From positions 1 to 12,875 of the forward strand of contig JASHXW010000358.1 in the NCBI GenBank assembly GCA_030043395.1: a stretch of 12,875 nucleotides of DNA. The letters are read 5' to 3'. Shown here in pieces: positions 6,729 through 12,875 of the stretch. A program made the position numbers and the translations under genes. Below the pieces are notes generated by a model. That model had not been told where the DNA came from, made no database searches, and saw only the letters and a program-made list of their open reading frames with translations. Origin of the DNA: Streptosporangiaceae bacterium (GTDB taxonomy: Bacteria; Actinomycetota; Actinomycetes; Streptosporangiales; Streptosporangiaceae). How positions within the stretch are numbered: position 1 is the stretch's first letter; the number at the start of each line of letters is the position of its first letter.

Positions 6729-6734
6729 TATGAT
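6729..6734 (+). promoter_or_regulatory. -10 element for a leaderless MarR transcript
   Basis: TATGAT matches the TANNNT actinobacterial -10 and ends 6 nt before the GTG at 6741. Transcription would therefore begin at, or next to, the start codon. No Shine-Dalgarno sequence precedes this GTG, consistent with leaderless translation. No good -35 is visible. Confidence 0.5.
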
Positions 6735-6740
6735 GTCAGG

Positions 6741-7229
6741 GTGCCAGCGCAGTCAAGTACTCCGTATCCGTTCGGCGATGTCCTCGCCCTTGCCCGGCAG
6801 AGCTGGCTGGGCGAGATGGCGCGCCGCCTCGCCGAACGCGGATACGCCGACTACCGCCGCAGTGACGCTGGCACGCTACGGATGCTGTGGCGGGGACCAC
6901 TGTCGATCGGCGGACTAGGCAGCGGCTTGGGCGTGACCAGGCAGGCGGCCCGCAAGGTTACCGACGGCCTGCAGCAGAGGGGCTACGCGACCACCGAGCG
7001 CGACGCGCTCGACGCCCGCCAGCTCAACATCACGCTGACGCCGGCCGGCCGTGAATACGCCGTGGCCATCGCCACGGTGATCGCCGAGCTGAACCTCGAG
7101 ATGGCGCGGCGAGTCGACCCGGCGCAGCTAGCCGCGGCCGACGAGGTGCTGCGGGCCGCGATGTTCGACGAGAGCACGCGCCAGCGCGTCAGCCGGCTGC
7201 GCCGTCCTGAATCCGGCGGTCACAAGTGA
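6741..7229 (+). CDS. MarR-type winged-helix transcriptional regulator
   Basis: With the GTG at 6741 the protein is 162 residues, the usual MarR size. A helical N-terminus (10-40) leads to the winged helix: LSIGGLGSGLGVTRQAARK (54-72) carries the recognition helix, VTDGLQQRGYATTERDALD (73-91) the wing entry, and RQLNITLTPAGREY (93-106) the wing strand plus the typical LTPAGR turn. The C-terminal helices (107-150) would form the dimer interface. Start choice rests on the TATGAT element 6 nt upstream and the absence of a ribosome site; longer in-frame starts (ATG 6699, 6609) would read back through the divergent spacer and into the DUF998 gene. It probably represses itself and DUF998; the ligand is unknown. 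Its 3' end overlaps the convergent glycosyltransferase-like gene by 10 bp. Confidence 0.88.
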   Translation: MPAQSSTPYPFGDVLALARQSWLGEMARRLAERGYADYRRSDAGTLRMLWRGPLSIGGLGSGLGVTRQAARKVTDGLQQRGYATTERDALDARQLNITLTPAGREYAVAIATVIAELNLEMARRVDPAQLAAADEVLRAAMFDESTRQRVSRLRRPESGGHK

Positions 7230-8779
7230 GCAACCGGAGGCTTGCCGGGACTGCCGGGCGACCTGCCTGGTCCGGCACCCGGGTCCGGGCCGCCCGGCGA
7301 CCTTGACTGGCTGCACGCCACTCGCTGCCCGTGGCCCTGCACGACGCAGCCCTTGACCACCTTCCCCTGGAAAACGGCCGCATCACGACCGGCCAGCATG
7401 TCGTGGAACGCGCGGTCGCCGACGACGAACATCCCGGCGATCACCACCGCGCAGACCACGGCGGCGAGCGGCGGCAGCGCCTCCCTGCGCGGTACCCGGG
7501 TGATCAGCCAGGCGCCGAGCAGCGAGATCGCGCCAAGCGCCGGAACGTAGAACCTGGCCAGCTGCAGCGTCGTTCCGCCCGGGGCGGTGGTCCAGGTATA
7601 TGCGGCATACAAGCCCCAGATGGCAAACCATGAGGCGAACAGCGCCACGGCCACCCAGAGATCCGTGCGCGCGGCAACCGCGCGCTCTCCGTCGCCGCGC
7701 AGCCTGGCCCGCTCGGCAAGGATCCACGCCAGCGCGGTCAGGCCGAGCACCAGCACGGGCATCGCTTGCATCAGGTGCGCAGGCATGTACCGGATGTTCG
7801 GTCCGATGGCACTAAAGCTGAACTGGATCTCTCCTGGCCGGTATCCGGATTGCAGCGGCCCCCCGTACACGACGTCATCGAACAGGGCCACGCCGGCGCA
7901 GAACACCACCACGGAGCCAAGCCACCACCACAGCGCGGAACGCGACACCCGAGCCGACCCGCCTCGCCAGGCCACGATGGCCACCGCAACCACAGCGCAG
8001 CCGAGCACCAGGACGTCGGTGTAGCGGGTGAACGCCGCCGCTTCGAGCGCCACGAAGCCGGCCAGCCCTGCGAGCGTGCGCCACCTCGGCCTGGCTTCGA
8101 TGGCGAGCACCGCCCACAACAGCGCCCCGGTGCCTGCCGCGATCAGCGAGGCATCGGTGAACGTCGGCATGTAGTCGCGCCAGCCCCACAGCATCGCCGC
8201 ACCGGAGGTGCAGTACAGGCCGACTGCCGCGGCGCCGCCGAAGCGGCCAAGCCATCGCCGCGCCCCGAAGAACAGGCCCACGCAAGCGAGCGCACCGTAG
8301 AACAACTGGTCCCAGCGGATGATCCCAAGTGCCTGGAACGCCGCGGCAAGGAACGGGAAGCCAGGATCCTTCTCGCTGATCCACCGCCCGCCGGGCAGCT
8401 GCACCCACTGGGCAATGCCCTGGATGAACCCCTCTCCGTTGGGCAGGCGCGTGACGCCGCGGCCGACCTGCACCACGCCCCCGCACGGCCCGCCGGACTT
8501 GCCGCACGCCGACTGAATAAGCCCTGCCCCTCCCCCTCCCATCCTGGCAACCTGCGCGGATAGGGCCCTGACCTGCGCGGTGGACAGCGTCAGGAAGTCA
8601 CCGTCGGTCATCGCGACGATCGAGCCCCGGTAGGCCTGGTCGTCAGGCTCTGGCATGAACGGCGCGGTCCGCAGGATAACAACGCACAGCATGGCGAACG
8701 CGACAACCGAGAACGCGACCTCGACCAGGGTCCAGCCACCCCGAGTCCACGCGGCCTTCGCACCGGTCACATCGCTCAC
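7220..8779 (-). CDS. GT-C type membrane glycosyltransferase-like protein
   Basis: This 519-residue polytopic protein has about ten or eleven membrane segments. After the first (about 18-38) comes PEPDDQAYRGS (43-53), the acidic first-loop motif typical of GT-C enzymes (GT39/GT83-like) that use lipid-linked sugars outside the membrane. Then follow a large polar loop (about 55-137) with two cysteines (Cys92, Cys99), EKDPGFPFLAAAF (136-148; compare the KxPxxP-type loop), GWRDYMPTFTDA (199-210), TRYTDVLVLG (251-260) and LARFYVPALGA (407-417). A Pro/Gly-rich tail (about 490-519) ends the protein. The call rests on topology and these motifs; donor and acceptor are unknown, and it could instead be an uncharacterised actinobacterial membrane protein. 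The GTG at 8779 is used because no upstream start is supported. A three-codon frame (ATG 8787 to TGA 8776) overlaps this start. Confidence 0.75.
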   Translation of the reverse strand: MSDVTGAKAAWTRGGWTLVEVAFSVVAFAMLCVVILRTAPFMPEPDDQAYRGSIVAMTDGDFLTLSTAQVRALSAQVARMGGGGAGLIQSACGKSGGPCGGVVQVGRGVTRLPNGEGFIQGIAQWVQLPGGRWISEKDPGFPFLAAAFQALGIIRWDQLFYGALACVGLFFGARRWLGRFGGAAAVGLYCTSGAAMLWGWRDYMPTFTDASLIAAGTGALLWAVLAIEARPRWRTLAGLAGFVALEAAAFTRYTDVLVLGCAVVAVAIVAWRGGSARVSRSALWWWLGSVVVFCAGVALFDDVVYGGPLQSGYRPGEIQFSFSAIGPNIRYMPAHLMQAMPVLVLGLTALAWILAERARLRGDGERAVAARTDLWVAVALFASWFAIWGLYAAYTWTTAPGGTTLQLARFYVPALGAISLLGAWLITRVPRREALPPLAAVVCAVVIAGMFVVGDRAFHDMLAGRDAAVFQGKVVKGCVVQGHGQRVACSQSRSPGGPDPGAGPGRSPGSPGKPPVAHL

Positions 8780-8815
8780 GCGCCCATCGTCGGGGAATAA
8801 CCTCTAGGTCCTCCT

Positions 8816-8834
8816 CGAATTACGTGTGAATTCG
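8816..8834. promoter_or_regulatory. Inverted repeat between divergent genes
   Basis: CGAATT (8816-8821) and AATTCG (8829-8834) form a perfect 6-bp inverted repeat with a 7-bp centre. It lies in the 98-bp spacer between the divergent glycosyltransferase-like gene and the small cysteine-containing gene. It could be an operator for either; no specific regulator is suggested by the sequence. Confidence 0.3.
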
Positions 8835-8862
8835 GCATGAGTGAGATCCGACTGAAGGCCGG

Positions 8863-8868
8863 TAGAAT
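8863..8868 (+). promoter_or_regulatory. -10 element for the small cysteine-containing gene
   Basis: TAGAAT matches TANNNT and ends 9 nt before the ATG at 8878. A transcript starting about 7 nt downstream would have a leader of only two or three bases. No ribosome site is present, which agrees with a leaderless or nearly leaderless message. Confidence 0.4.
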
Positions 8869-8877
8869 TCTCGTGCG

Positions 8878-9141
8878 ATGGAGTACCTGGCCTTGCGTGA
8901 TGGCATGCTGCAGCAGGTCACCACTACCGGTGACGCGCTGGAACTGCACGGGGAGCCGTTCCGCGAGCGTAACGACCCATCCGCACGTTCCGGTGTCCCC
9001 GATGGCGTGGTTACCACGGAGCGCGTGCCCGCCGAATGCACCTGTTCCTGGGCCTACGTCCAGGGCAAATTGACGCTGAAGTACTCCAACACCTCCTGCC
9101 CGCTACTGCGAGAGCACCGCCCGCCGGTTAAGTCCGCCTAG
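8878..9141 (+). CDS. Small protein with a CxC...C...H pattern, function unknown
   Basis: This encodes 87 residues with GC-biased codons and no membrane segment or signal peptide. The C-terminal half holds Cys54, Cys56, Cys74 and His80 (CTCSW at 54-58, SCPLLREH at 73-80). The spacing CxC-x17-C-x5-H could form a zinc site or a structural ribbon, but I recognise no family. The start at ATG 8878 is supported by the TAGAAT element just upstream. It is divergent from the glycosyltransferase-like gene and ends 77 bp before the response regulator, which has its own -10, so co-transcription is uncertain. It may be a genuine conserved small protein or, less likely, a chance frame. Confidence 0.6.
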   Translation: MEYLALRDGMLQQVTTTGDALELHGEPFRERNDPSARSGVPDGVVTTERVPAECTCSWAYVQGKLTLKYSNTSCPLLREHRPPVKSA

Positions 9142-9164
9142 TCGGCCCGCCCGATCTGCACCAC

Positions 9165-9195
9165 ATCTTCACAGCTGCGATATCGAAATCTTCAC
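9165..9195 (+). promoter_or_regulatory. Direct repeat upstream of the response regulator gene
   Basis: ATCTTCAC occurs at 9165-9172 and again at 9188-9195, with a 23-bp period, about two helical turns. The similarity continues as (A)GCTGC after each copy. OmpR-family regulators bind direct repeats on one face of the helix, and this pair ends 11 bp before the -10 element, where it could contact or block RNA polymerase. Autoregulation by the adjacent regulator is inferred. Confidence 0.4.
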
Positions 9196-9206
9196 GCTGC
9201 AGCGGC

Positions 9207-9212
9207 TAATTT
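9207..9212 (+). promoter_or_regulatory. -10 element for a leaderless response-regulator transcript
   Basis: TAATTT matches TANNNT and is followed by 6 nt (CTGGCT) and then ATG at 9219. No Shine-Dalgarno sequence precedes the ATG. The geometry is the same as at the MarR start (6741). Confidence 0.5.
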
Positions 9213-9218
9213 CTGGCT

Positions 9219-9902
9219 ATGGCGAAGATCGTGGTCGTGGAGGACGAGGCCGAGCTAGCGGCGGCGATAGCAGCACGCCTGCGGAGCGACGGCCATCTGG
9301 TGAGTGTCGCGCCGGACGGCCCACGTGCCGTCGAGGTGGTTTCCTCGACGCGGCCAGATGTCGTCATTCTCGACCTGATGCTCCCTGGCTTCGACGGCCT
9401 GGAGGTCTGCCGCAGGATCCAGCGCGAACGACAGGTGCCGGTGATCATGCTGACGGCCCGCGGATCGGAAACGGACCTAGTGGTAGGTCTTGAGGTCGGT
9501 GCCGACGACTACCTCTGCAAGCCATTCAGCATGCGCGAGCTCAACGCCCGGGTCCGCGCGCTGCTTCGCCGGGCGGAACGGTCCGCGGACTATCCAGGCG
9601 CTGACCGACTCCTGCGCGCCGGGACCGTCGAAGTTGACCTGCCGCGCCGCAGGGCGCGGCTGAATGGCCAGCTTGTGGGGCTGACGGCGACAGAATTCGA
9701 CCTGCTCGCATACCTGTTGCTATCTCCTGGCGTGGTCCGAACGCGAGAGGAACTGCTCGCCGAGGTATGGGGTTATCGCGACGGCTCAGGTCCGCGCACG
9801 GTGGACTCGCATGTGCGCGCAGTCCGGCGCAAGCTCGGCGCGGATGTCATAGAGACGGTGCACGGCGTCGGCTACGCCGGCGCAGACGGGCACGGCCGAT
9901 GA
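9219..9902 (+). CDS. OmpR/PhoB-family response regulator
   Basis: This 227-residue two-domain regulator has all receiver signatures: acidic pocket EDE (8-10), phosphoacceptor Asp52 in ILDLMLPGFDG, Thr79 in MLTARG, and Lys101 in CKPFS. A linker (about 115-132) leads to a winged-helix effector with LTATEFDLLAYLLLSPG (155-171) and RTVDSHVRAVRRKLG (193-207), the latter being the typical recognition-helix region of OmpR-class proteins. The ATG at 9219 lies 6 nt after a -10 element, so it is probably leaderless. The stop codon overlaps the kinase start (ATGA, 9899-9902). Phosphorylation by that kinase and binding to the TTCAC repeats upstream are inferred. The target genes are unknown; the DUF4173-like gene downstream is a candidate. 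Confidence 0.96.
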   Translation: MAKIVVVEDEAELAAAIAARLRSDGHLVSVAPDGPRAVEVVSSTRPDVVILDLMLPGFDGLEVCRRIQRERQVPVIMLTARGSETDLVVGLEVGADDYLCKPFSMRELNARVRALLRRAERSADYPGADRLLRAGTVEVDLPRRRARLNGQLVGLTATEFDLLAYLLLSPGVVRTREELLAEVWGYRDGSGPRTVDSHVRAVRRKLGADVIETVHGVGYAGADGHGR

Positions 9903-10915
9903 TGTCGCGGTGGCGCGTTCGGCCGCGCCCGCTCGACTGGGTCCGGTCGATCAAGGTAAAGCTAGGCCTCGTTGTCGTCGGGGCGGTGGTGGCGACGGTC
10001 GGGGCGATCTTCGCCTCGCTCGACCTAGGCCTGCAGTCGCGCTACGCCTTCGGCGCCGGCATCGTCGTCTCCCTCGTCGTGATCCAGCTACTGGCGCACG
10101 GCATCGTCCAGCCGCTCAGGGAGATGGTCTCGGCGAGCCGTGCGATGGCCAATGGCGACTACAGCCAGCGGGTCACTGAGACCGCTCGGGACGAGGTAGG
10201 CAGCCTTGCCAGGTCCTTCAACACGATGGCGGCAAAGCTCGGGGAGGTCGAGCGGCAGCGGCAGGAACTCGTCGCGAATGTCAGTCATGAGCTGCGGACC
10301 CCGATTGCCGCCCTGCGCGCCCGCCTGGAGAACCTGGCAGATGGGGTGGAACCACTCGACACGGACGCGGTATCCGCGATGCTCAGGGGAACCGAGCGGC
10401 TGAGCAGGCTGGTCGACCAGTTGCTTGAGCTGTCGCAGTTCGAGTCCGGGGCGGTCACGATCGACCGGCAGAGCTTCATGGTCGGCGAAGTCATCGAGGA
10501 TGCTGCCGACGAAGTTCGCCCCATCAAGGCCGACGTGCGGATCACGTGTGAGTCCGCCAGCGGGCTCATCGGGGCCGGCGATGCCGGGCGGATCCACGAA
10601 GTCCTGACCAATCTCCTCGTCAATGCCGTGCGGCACAGCCCGGCCGGCGGAGAGGTCAGGGTTCGCGGCACGCCCACGCCTGGTGGCGTCCGGATCGATG
10701 TATGCGATCAGGGCGAAGGCGTGCCAGCACAGGACCTCGAGCGTATCTTCGAGCGCTTCTACCGCGTGGACACAGCGCGAGACTCCGGAGCCGGAGGTGC
10801 CGGTCTCGGACTGGCGATCGCGCGATCGATCGTCGAATTGCACGGCGGCTCGATCCGGGCTGAACCGCGATCGCCGGGTGGCTGCCAGGTCACTGTCGAA
10901 CTTCCGGGCTCATAA
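9899..10915 (+). CDS. HAMP-containing sensor histidine kinase (cognate of the OmpR-type regulator)
   Basis: This 338-residue kinase has two membrane helices (about 21-41 and 52-70) joined by only about ten residues, so it has essentially no extracytoplasmic sensor domain. HAMP follows (about 71-117). HisKA contains VANVSHELRTP (126-135... His130 is the phosphoacceptor). HATPase_c shows N-box TNLLVNAVRHSP (237-248), G1 DQGEG (270-274), F-box FERFYRV (284-290) and G2 GGAGLGLA (299-306). All catalytic motifs are intact. The start at ATG 9899 overlaps the regulator stop by 4 bp (ATGA), implying translational coupling; an ATG directly after it (9902) is equivalent. Such short-loop kinases commonly sense events in the membrane or through a partner membrane protein. 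Its gene is followed after 110 bp by the DUF4173-like membrane protein. Confidence 0.96.
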   Translation: MMSRWRVRPRPLDWVRSIKVKLGLVVVGAVVATVGAIFASLDLGLQSRYAFGAGIVVSLVVIQLLAHGIVQPLREMVSASRAMANGDYSQRVTETARDEVGSLARSFNTMAAKLGEVERQRQELVANVSHELRTPIAALRARLENLADGVEPLDTDAVSAMLRGTERLSRLVDQLLELSQFESGAVTIDRQSFMVGEVIEDAADEVRPIKADVRITCESASGLIGAGDAGRIHEVLTNLLVNAVRHSPAGGEVRVRGTPTPGGVRIDVCDQGEGVPAQDLERIFERFYRVDTARDSGAGGAGLGLAIARSIVELHGGSIRAEPRSPGGCQVTVELPGS

Positions 10916-10928
10916 CGCACCAGCGCAG

Positions 10929-10958
10929 GCCCGCTCCTGCGGGTAGGCCCCAGCGGGC
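10929..10958 (+). other. Alternative hairpins after the kinase gene
   Basis: GCCCGCT (10929-10935) can pair perfectly with AGCGGGC (10952-10958) around a 16-nt loop. The same left arm, CCCGC (10930-10934), can instead pair with GCGGG (10939-10943) around TCCT. The two structures exclude each other. There is no U-tract, so a standard intrinsic terminator is doubtful; a weak terminator, attenuator or mRNA-processing site is possible. Confidence 0.35.
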
Positions 10959-11025
10959 AAACGTCGCGGCTGCCGCTCCCATCGGCTGACCGCGCGATGG
11001 CGACATCACCTTTGAAGGGACCAGC

Positions 11026-12519
11026 ATGGATCCGACCGTGCCTGAAAAGCCCTCGCACCAACTGCCCTCGGCATCCGCTTGGGCCCCGCAACAAGCCAGC
11101 GCTTACGCCGGCAGCCTCACCGTTCGCGAGCGCGCGGACCGTCGCGTGGTCGCTGGAGCCATTGCATGCGGTGCGGCCTTTGATATCGCCGCTCACAGCG
11201 GCCTAGCCACGATCGCCGGAACTAGCTGGCTAGTGATCGCAAGCGCCGCGATCATCTGGGGTGGCCGGGTTCGGGGATCAGCCGGACGTCTGCTGCTAGT
11301 CGCCGCTCCCGTGCTCGGGCTGATCCTCACCTTCAGGACCAGTCCCTGGGTGATCGCCCCCACCACCGTCGCAATAGCATTCCTGCTCCTGGCTGGCGTC
11401 GCGCTAGGAGCTGACGGGACGGGGCCAAGCGTTACGTTCCCGGCCCTCGGCATCAGGCTTGCGACCGCCATCGGCCACGTCTATCTCGCTCCGGGCATGT
11501 TCCGGCCTGACGGCAGGCCAGCGACAGGAGCAGCGAGCAAGCGCCTGGTAGCCATCGCGCGCGGCGCCTTGCTCAGCGCGCCACTGATACTCACGGTCGG
11601 AGCGCTGCTGGCGTGGGCTGACCCGATCTTCCGGTCGTGGTTCGACCTAACCGCCATCCTTGAGCATCTAGCGCTCATCGTGACTGGCGCCTGGCTGGCC
11701 GTGGGGCTCGCCCGGGCGGCCAGCGCGAAGCGGCCGTCACCTGCGCTGCCGTCCGCCCCGGCACTAGGCACAGTCGAGGCATCTGTCATGCTCGGCGGCT
11801 TGTGCGCGCTCTACGCGGCGTTCGTCGGTGCCCAGTTCGTGGCCCTTTCGGCCGGCGGGCGCTATGTCCTTCAGACCCACGGCCTTACCTACGCTCAGTA
11901 CGCTCGCAGCGGCTTCTTCCAGTTGCTTGCCTGCGCGGGCATCACGCTGCTCGTCCTGCTCGGCGTACGTGCTTGCGCAGATCCCTCGCACCGCGTGGTC
12001 ACGGGGCTTTGCGGACTGACCGTGGTTCTCACGATCGGCGTGGTGGTCGTGGCCATCCGGCGGTTGCAGCTGTACGAGGCGGCGTTCGGCCTCACCATGC
12101 TGCGCCTGGCATGCCTCGTCGCGGCATTCTGGATCGGAGTCGTCTTCGCGGTGCTCGGGGCGACGCTGTTCAAGCGAGGGCTGGCGCGCAAGCAGTTCCC
12201 GGCCGCTCTGATCGTCTCGGGCCTGGTGATTATCTGCGCATGGGGAATCGGCAATCCCGCTGCCGTCGTCGCTCAGACAAATCTCCGTCGCGCTGAACAC
12301 GGACAGCACCTCGACGTCGGGGAGGTCGCGCGGCTGGGGCCAGACGCGATCCCGGCGCTGGTGGCGAGCCTGCCCAGGCTCGATCTCCCGGACGCCGCCG
12401 AGCTCAGGCGGGCCATCTGCGCTCAAATGCCGCGCAACGACGCCGGCCCCGCCTTCAATGTGTCGGCTGCCACGGCCGATAGCGCCATCGCCGATACGTG
12501 CAGTCCGCAGGAAAGGTAG
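11026..12519 (+). CDS. DUF4173-like polytopic membrane protein
   Basis: This 497-residue protein starts with a polar Pro/Ala-rich cytoplasmic tail (1-40), followed by about ten or eleven membrane segments to residue 410 and a soluble C-terminus of about 85 residues. The signature resembles DUF4173: GLTYAQYARSGFFQL (286-300) after a membrane segment, then LQLYEAAFGLTMLRL (347-361), and after the last helix LDVGEVARLGPDAIPAL (429-445). The molecular function of this family is unknown; proteins of this kind often sit beside two-component systems in actinomycetes. The ATG at 11026 has GAAGGGA (11014-11020) 5 bp upstream. It follows the kinase in the same direction and may belong to the same regulon or signalling path. 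Confidence 0.85.
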   Translation: MDPTVPEKPSHQLPSASAWAPQQASAYAGSLTVRERADRRVVAGAIACGAAFDIAAHSGLATIAGTSWLVIASAAIIWGGRVRGSAGRLLLVAAPVLGLILTFRTSPWVIAPTTVAIAFLLLAGVALGADGTGPSVTFPALGIRLATAIGHVYLAPGMFRPDGRPATGAASKRLVAIARGALLSAPLILTVGALLAWADPIFRSWFDLTAILEHLALIVTGAWLAVGLARAASAKRPSPALPSAPALGTVEASVMLGGLCALYAAFVGAQFVALSAGGRYVLQTHGLTYAQYARSGFFQLLACAGITLLVLLGVRACADPSHRVVTGLCGLTVVLTIGVVVVAIRRLQLYEAAFGLTMLRLACLVAAFWIGVVFAVLGATLFKRGLARKQFPAALIVSGLVIICAWGIGNPAAVVAQTNLRRAEHGQHLDVGEVARLGPDAIPALVASLPRLDLPDAAELRRAICAQMPRNDAGPAFNVSAATADSAIADTCSPQER

Positions 12520-12522
12520 TCC

Positions 12523-12684
12523 GTGGGCACTGCGCCGCCAGTCCCGCCCACCACTGCGGAGCCGCGGATGTGTCCTGTGCTGCGCGGCGGGTACGAACGC
12601 GGGTACGCCTAGCGGCTGCTCAGTGGGAAGCTGCCGCTTATCGCCGTCGAGGCGAAGGCAGGCATGTATCGGGGGATCACATGA
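12523..12684 (+). other. Short reading frame interrupted by one amber codon
   Basis: From GTG 12523 the frame gives 29 sense codons, a TAG at 12610-12612, then 23 more sense codons to a TGA at 12682-12684 that overlaps the ATG of the next gene as ATGA. GAAAGG at 12511-12516 could act as its ribosome site. The overlap is what a coupled small upstream gene would show, so this may be a decayed gene or a sequencing error. Without homologs, a chance frame in GC-rich DNA is equally likely. No family is recognised. Confidence 0.2.
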
Positions 12685-12875
12685 CCAGCACGCCAGATAA
12701 GGACGCGCCTGACCAGCGGGGCAGTTCTCAGCAGACCGCCCATCCAGGCGAGACGGTTCCGCAGCAGTCCGCGACGCCAGGGCAGGAGCAGCAGGCGGAC
12801 CAGGGACAGCAGCAGTGGTCAGGCTCTGGGCAGGGCGGTGTCCCCGGTCAGTCCCAGGCCAGCTCCCAGCAGCAA
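12681..12875 (+). CDS. N-terminus of a Gln/Gly-rich protein (3' end missing)
   Basis: The frame from ATG 12681 is open to the right edge; 65 residues are visible. GGGGGA at 12671-12676 lies 4 bp upstream as a ribosome site. The visible part is low-complexity and probably disordered, rich in Gln, Gly, Ser and Pro, with GQEQQADQGQQQW (34-46) and SGSGQGG (47-53), and no hydrophobic segment. Such tails commonly precede membrane domains in actinobacterial proteins, but nothing conserved is visible here. Coding is likely; identity is unknown. Confidence 0.7.
   Translation, partial: MTSTPDKDAPDQRGSSQQTAHPGETVPQQSATPGQEQQADQGQQQWSGSGQGGVPGQSQASSQQQ

Noticed and set aside
7766..8563. 265-codon plus-strand frame opposite the glycosyltransferase-like gene.
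   Set aside because: The translation is His/Arg/Pro-rich without hydrophobic core or motif. The minus strand encodes a coherent multi-helix membrane protein over its whole length.
9767..9898. Extension of the second kinase upstream of ATG 9899.
   Set aside because: It overlaps the response-regulator effector domain in another frame and is Arg-rich without homology; the ATGA overlap at 9899-9902 is the standard arrangement.
1..12875. Search for CRISPR arrays, tRNA/rRNA genes, insertion sequences, integrases, toxin-antitoxin or defence genes.
   Set aside because: No regularly spaced repeats, RNA-gene signatures, transposase motifs or nuclease/toxin motifs were seen by reading both strands; short inverted repeats found are isolated.

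Overview
The window is very GC-rich, with GC-biased third positions, frequent GTG starts, GGAGG-type ribosome sites beside apparently leaderless starts, and tightly packed or overlapping genes. This is typical of a filamentous or soil actinomycete. The order-level identity (Streptosporangiales- or Streptomycetales-like) is only a guess. I saw no rRNA, tRNA, CRISPR array, transposase or integrase. The content looks like ordinary chromosomal accessory and regulatory DNA, not a mobile element or a defence island.

Layout, left to right. (1) 2-526 is the 3' part of a small membrane protein. (2) 590-2891 holds two membrane histidine-kinase-like genes overlapping by 8 bp. The first has lost its phosphoacceptor histidine and its ATP-binding motifs; the second is an intact NarL/DesK-type (HisKA_3) kinase. 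No response regulator accompanies them in the window. (3) 3127-3570 is a small secreted protein resembling the allene-oxide-cyclase/dirigent-like barrel family, preceded by an AT-rich regulatory-looking region. (4) 3713-6018 is a two-gene unit for acyl-CoA chemistry: a short crotonase-fold protein and a CaiC-like acyl-CoA ligase. (5) 6011-7229 is a divergent pair, a DUF998 membrane protein and a MarR-type regulator, separated by 40 bp that carry an inverted repeat. (6) 7220-8779 (minus strand) is a GT-C-type membrane glycosyltransferase-like protein. (7) 8878-9141 is a small cysteine-containing protein. (8) 9219-12519 is an OmpR-type response regulator and its kinase (4-bp ATGA overlap), followed by a large DUF4173-like membrane protein. 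(9) The window ends in the first 65 codons of a Gln-rich protein, preceded by a short reading frame broken by one amber codon.

Probable working units. The pseudokinase/kinase pair is most simply read as a heteromeric or regulated sensor. The crotonase and ligase probably act in sequence on one acyl-CoA. MarR probably controls itself and the DUF998 gene from the shared spacer. The second two-component system probably autoregulates through a repeated TTCAC element and may sense the envelope, because its kinase has almost no extracytoplasmic domain; the DUF4173 protein downstream could be its partner or target. Several starts (6741, 9219, possibly 8878) sit just downstream of a TANNNT -10 element and lack a Shine-Dalgarno sequence, so leaderless transcripts are likely. 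I did not find a clearly new biological system. The most unusual items are the degenerate kinase, the altered catalytic positions in the crotonase and ligase, and the alternative hairpins after the second kinase.
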